From Candidatus Segatella albertsiae (GTDB lineage: Bacteria; Bacteroidota; Bacteroidia; Bacteroidales; Bacteroidaceae): a stretch of DNA of 13,970 nt. The stretch is from the NCBI GenBank assembly GCA_002451555.1, contig DKCU01000079.1:1-13970 (forward strand). The letters are read 5' to 3'. Below the pieces are notes generated by a model. The model was not told the DNA's origin and did not search any database. It saw only the letters and a list, made by a program, of their open reading frames with translations. Positions within the stretch are counted from its first letter, which is position 1. Each line of letters starts with the position of its first letter. Positions 12,504 through 13,970 of the stretch are shown in pieces. Made by a program: the position numbers and the translations under genes.

Positions 12504-13142
12504 ATGCAACAGAGAGTGAATCTAGAAATCATGGAGTTTGTGGAGCGACAGATACTACCCAGGTACGTTGCTTTCGGCGACAGCCATGGTTTGCGCCATG
12601 TCAACAGGGTCATCAGAAACTCCATGAAACTGGCGCAGGTGACAGGAGCAGACATTGACATGGCTTATGTCGTCGCAGCCTATCATGACCTGGGCATGGA
12701 AGGCCCTAGGGCAATCCACCACATCACGAGCGGCAAGATACTCATCGCCGACTCTCGCTTACGTCGTTGGTTTACTCCCGAGCAAATGAAAATCATGAAG
12801 GAGGCTGTGGAAGACCACCGTGCCTCATCCAGCCGCCAGCCCCGAAGCATCTATGGCAAAATCGTGGCGGAGGCAGATCGCGACATCGAGCCCCATGAGA
12901 TATTCCTCCGTGCCATCCAATATGGCTTGGAGAATTATCCTGAAAAAAACAAGGAAGAACAATGGCTGAGGTTTTCAGCCCACATGGACGAGAAATACTC
13001 CAACAACGGCTATGTCAAACTGTGGATTCCCAACTCTCCCAATGAGAAATCGCTCAAGGAATTGAGAAATATCATCGAAGACAAATCACTCTTGAAAGAA
13101 ACATTCATGAGAATTTGGGAAGAAATTGAAAATAATCAATAA
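12504..13142 (+). CDS. HD-domain phosphohydrolase-like protein
   Basis: A 212-residue cytosolic protein with the metal-binding pattern of the HD superfamily: SHGLRHV (His28, His32), YHDLG (His61-Asp62), EDHRA (His105) and EADRDIE (Asp125). The family cleaves phosphate esters in nucleotides or second messengers. The substrate here cannot be told from sequence. A C-terminal part (about 130-212) is Lys/Glu-rich and helical. It follows menA by 132 bases without a recognisable promoter but with an unusually good Shine-Dalgarno sequence. It may be read through from menA or have its own weak promoter. Confidence 0.85.
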   Translation: MQQRVNLEIMEFVERQILPRYVAFGDSHGLRHVNRVIRNSMKLAQVTGADIDMAYVVAAYHDLGMEGPRAIHHITSGKILIADSRLRRWFTPEQMKIMKEAVEDHRASSSRQPRSIYGKIVAEADRDIEPHEIFLRAIQYGLENYPEKNKEEQWLRFSAHMDEKYSNNGYVKLWIPNSPNEKSLKELRNIIEDKSLLKETFMRIWEEIENNQ

Positions 13143-13158
13143 AAAGATGCCCAAAAAT

Positions 13159-13189
13159 TTGGTCATTCCAAAAGAAAACACTACTTTTG
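13159..13189 (+). promoter_or_regulatory. Bacteroidetes-type promoter of the structured RNA/acidic protein unit
   Basis: TTG (13159-13161) is followed after 20 bases by TACTTTTG (13182-13189), a full match. Transcription would begin near 13196, giving roughly 255 bases before the ATG at 13452. That is very long for this genome and is filled by a foldable RNA. Confidence 0.75.
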
Positions 13190-13232
13190 CAAATACTAAG
13201 ATAAACTAAGAAATGCTTAGCATAAAAATATA

Positions 13233-13416
13233 GGGTCGTTCGGTTCGATCGGGTTACTCTTCATTAAAAAATCGTGAAACCGAGCTGACTTCTCTTGCCG
13301 ATGGCGGGCCATATAAATCGCATCCTGCGACTAAGCTGTAAAGCCAGTGGATTACAAAAGCGGAGAGCACTCAAACTTGTGAAAGTTCAGAGTTTCATCA
13401 CATCATCGAGCGACCC
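13233..13416 (+). ncRNA. Candidate structured RNA (stand-alone small RNA or long cis-regulatory leader)
   Basis: A 12-bp closing stem pairs 13233-13244 with 13405-13416 (GGGTCG/CGACCC outermost, two G-U pairs). Nested within it are TGAAAC/GTTTCA (13275-13280 with 13392-13397), CTGA/TCAG (13285-13288 with 13387-13390) and CTCTT/GGAGAG (13292-13296 with 13363-13367). Two hairpins lie inside: TCGCA/TGCGA (13318-13330) and TGTAA/TTACA (13337-13356). A T-rich TTCTTTTAT follows directly. A consensus promoter lies 44 bases upstream. There is no ORF. The ~184-base rod-like form recalls 6S RNA in size, but I cannot identify its key bubble. A riboswitch-like leader for the gene at 13452 is equally possible. 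I recognise no known riboswitch core. Confidence 0.55.
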
Positions 13417-13451
13417 TTCTTTTATCTAGAATTGTAACTAACAGAAACAAG

Positions 13452-13901
13452 ATGAAAATAACAGAACAGACCATTCAGCAAGTGGAGCGATTCTTGAAAA
13501 AGATAGCCCAAAAGTTTCCTGTCTCTGACCAAGACGAGACTTCAGTCCTAACAGACATCCACATCAGATGTTCGCAGGACAGCGGTGAGCTCTTGGCGTT
13601 CGACGATGACGACGTGGAGATAACTCGTTGCGTCGTGGAGCAATGGATTGACAACAAGGATGAGTCTTTCTATGACGAGGTTGCCAAGTGCTTGCGCGAC
13701 TTGTTGCGCAAAAATGCCGAAATCATCGACAATTTGGGAATCCTCAAACCATATAGCTTTGTTTTGGAAGACGAGGACAAGGAAAATCTTGGCGAGTTGT
13801 ATCTGGCAGATGACGACACCATCATTGTCGGTGGTGACCTCATGAAAGACCTAGATCATGACTTGGATGTCTTTCTAGATGAAATATTAAAAGACTCCTA
13901 A
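13452..13901 (+). CDS. Acidic hypothetical protein (149 aa)
   Basis: No recognised family. The protein starts with a basic helix (MKITEQTIQQVERFLKKIAQ) and becomes strongly acidic, with runs such as AFDDDDVEI and VLEDEDKENLGE, ending DVFLDEILKDS. There is no signal peptide or TM segment, so it is presumably cytosolic. Three cysteines are scattered without a metal motif. The leader is A-rich and lacks a Shine-Dalgarno sequence. The gene begins 35 bases after the structured RNA and has no closer promoter, so it is either read through from the RNA's promoter or regulated by it. Codon use looks like the neighbours. No terminator is visible before the window end. Confidence 0.7.
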   Translation: MKITEQTIQQVERFLKKIAQKFPVSDQDETSVLTDIHIRCSQDSGELLAFDDDDVEITRCVVEQWIDNKDESFYDEVAKCLRDLLRKNAEIIDNLGILKPYSFVLEDEDKENLGELYLADDDTIIVGGDLMKDLDHDLDVFLDEILKDS

Positions 13902-13970
13902 AATCCGCAGAATAAAAAAAATGAGCAGCCTACCGAAATTTTGGTTACAAAATACTAAGATGGTTAGGAA

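Noticed and set aside
13318..13356. Cobalamin riboswitch reading of GCCAGTGG in the structured RNA
   Set aside because: The B12-box motif would be GCCACTG, and the other conserved cobalamin elements are absent.
13921..13970. Open frame from ATG 13921 to the window end (MSSLPKFWLQNTKMVR...)
   Set aside because: Only 16 codons are visible. The stretch AATTTTGGTTAC...AATACTAAGAT also resembles the promoter region at 13155-13205, so it may be a promoter-proximal region and not coding.

Overview
The window looks like chromosomal DNA of a Bacteroidales bacterium, most probably of the Prevotella/Segatella group. Promoters fit the Bacteroidetes primary-sigma pattern (TTG, 19-20 bases, TAnnTTTG) at five places. 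Leaders are AT-rich with almost no Shine-Dalgarno sequences. The protein families (OmpH-type lipoprotein, DUF4468-type protein, large Bacteroidetes 'putative porin', MenA, M20C dipeptidase PepD) are typical of gut Bacteroidales. I see no phage, transposase, CRISPR array or insertion sequence.

Left part (1-3570): a dispersed extragenic repeat, then on the minus strand nth (endonuclease III) and an operon of a 64-residue membrane protein followed by an OmpH/Skp-like lipoprotein. On the plus strand pepD follows, ending in a strong terminator.

Middle (3570-7170): a short self-contained transcription unit with its own promoter, a foldable leader, a 37-codon ORF and a bidirectional terminator. The terminator is shared with a convergent ECF sigma factor gene, whose 5' leader holds three copies of a ~20-base motif. 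Divergent from it is htpG (Hsp90), preceded by a very good sigma-54 (-24/-12) promoter and a GAAATG/CATTTC palindrome. htpG is followed by the second, inverted copy of the 64-base repeat and a perfect 22-bp hairpin.

Right part (7300-13970): tRNA-Ser(CGA) with its own promoter and an unusual A19-U56 tertiary pair. Then comes a tightly spaced plus-strand run: a secreted Lys/Ala/Glu-repeat DUF4468-type protein, a small two-TM protein, a 783-residue putative outer-membrane porin with a charged helical insert, and menA (menaquinone synthesis). An HD-domain phosphohydrolase and an acidic 149-residue protein of unknown function follow. The acidic protein is preceded by a ~185-base foldable RNA with a 12-bp closing stem and its own promoter.

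Most genes are housekeeping or envelope-related. The regulatory and RNA layer is the less ordinary part: the small peptide unit, the ECF leader repeats, the sigma-54 promoter, the covarying tRNA pair and the structured RNA near the right end. Those functional readings are inference from sequence alone.
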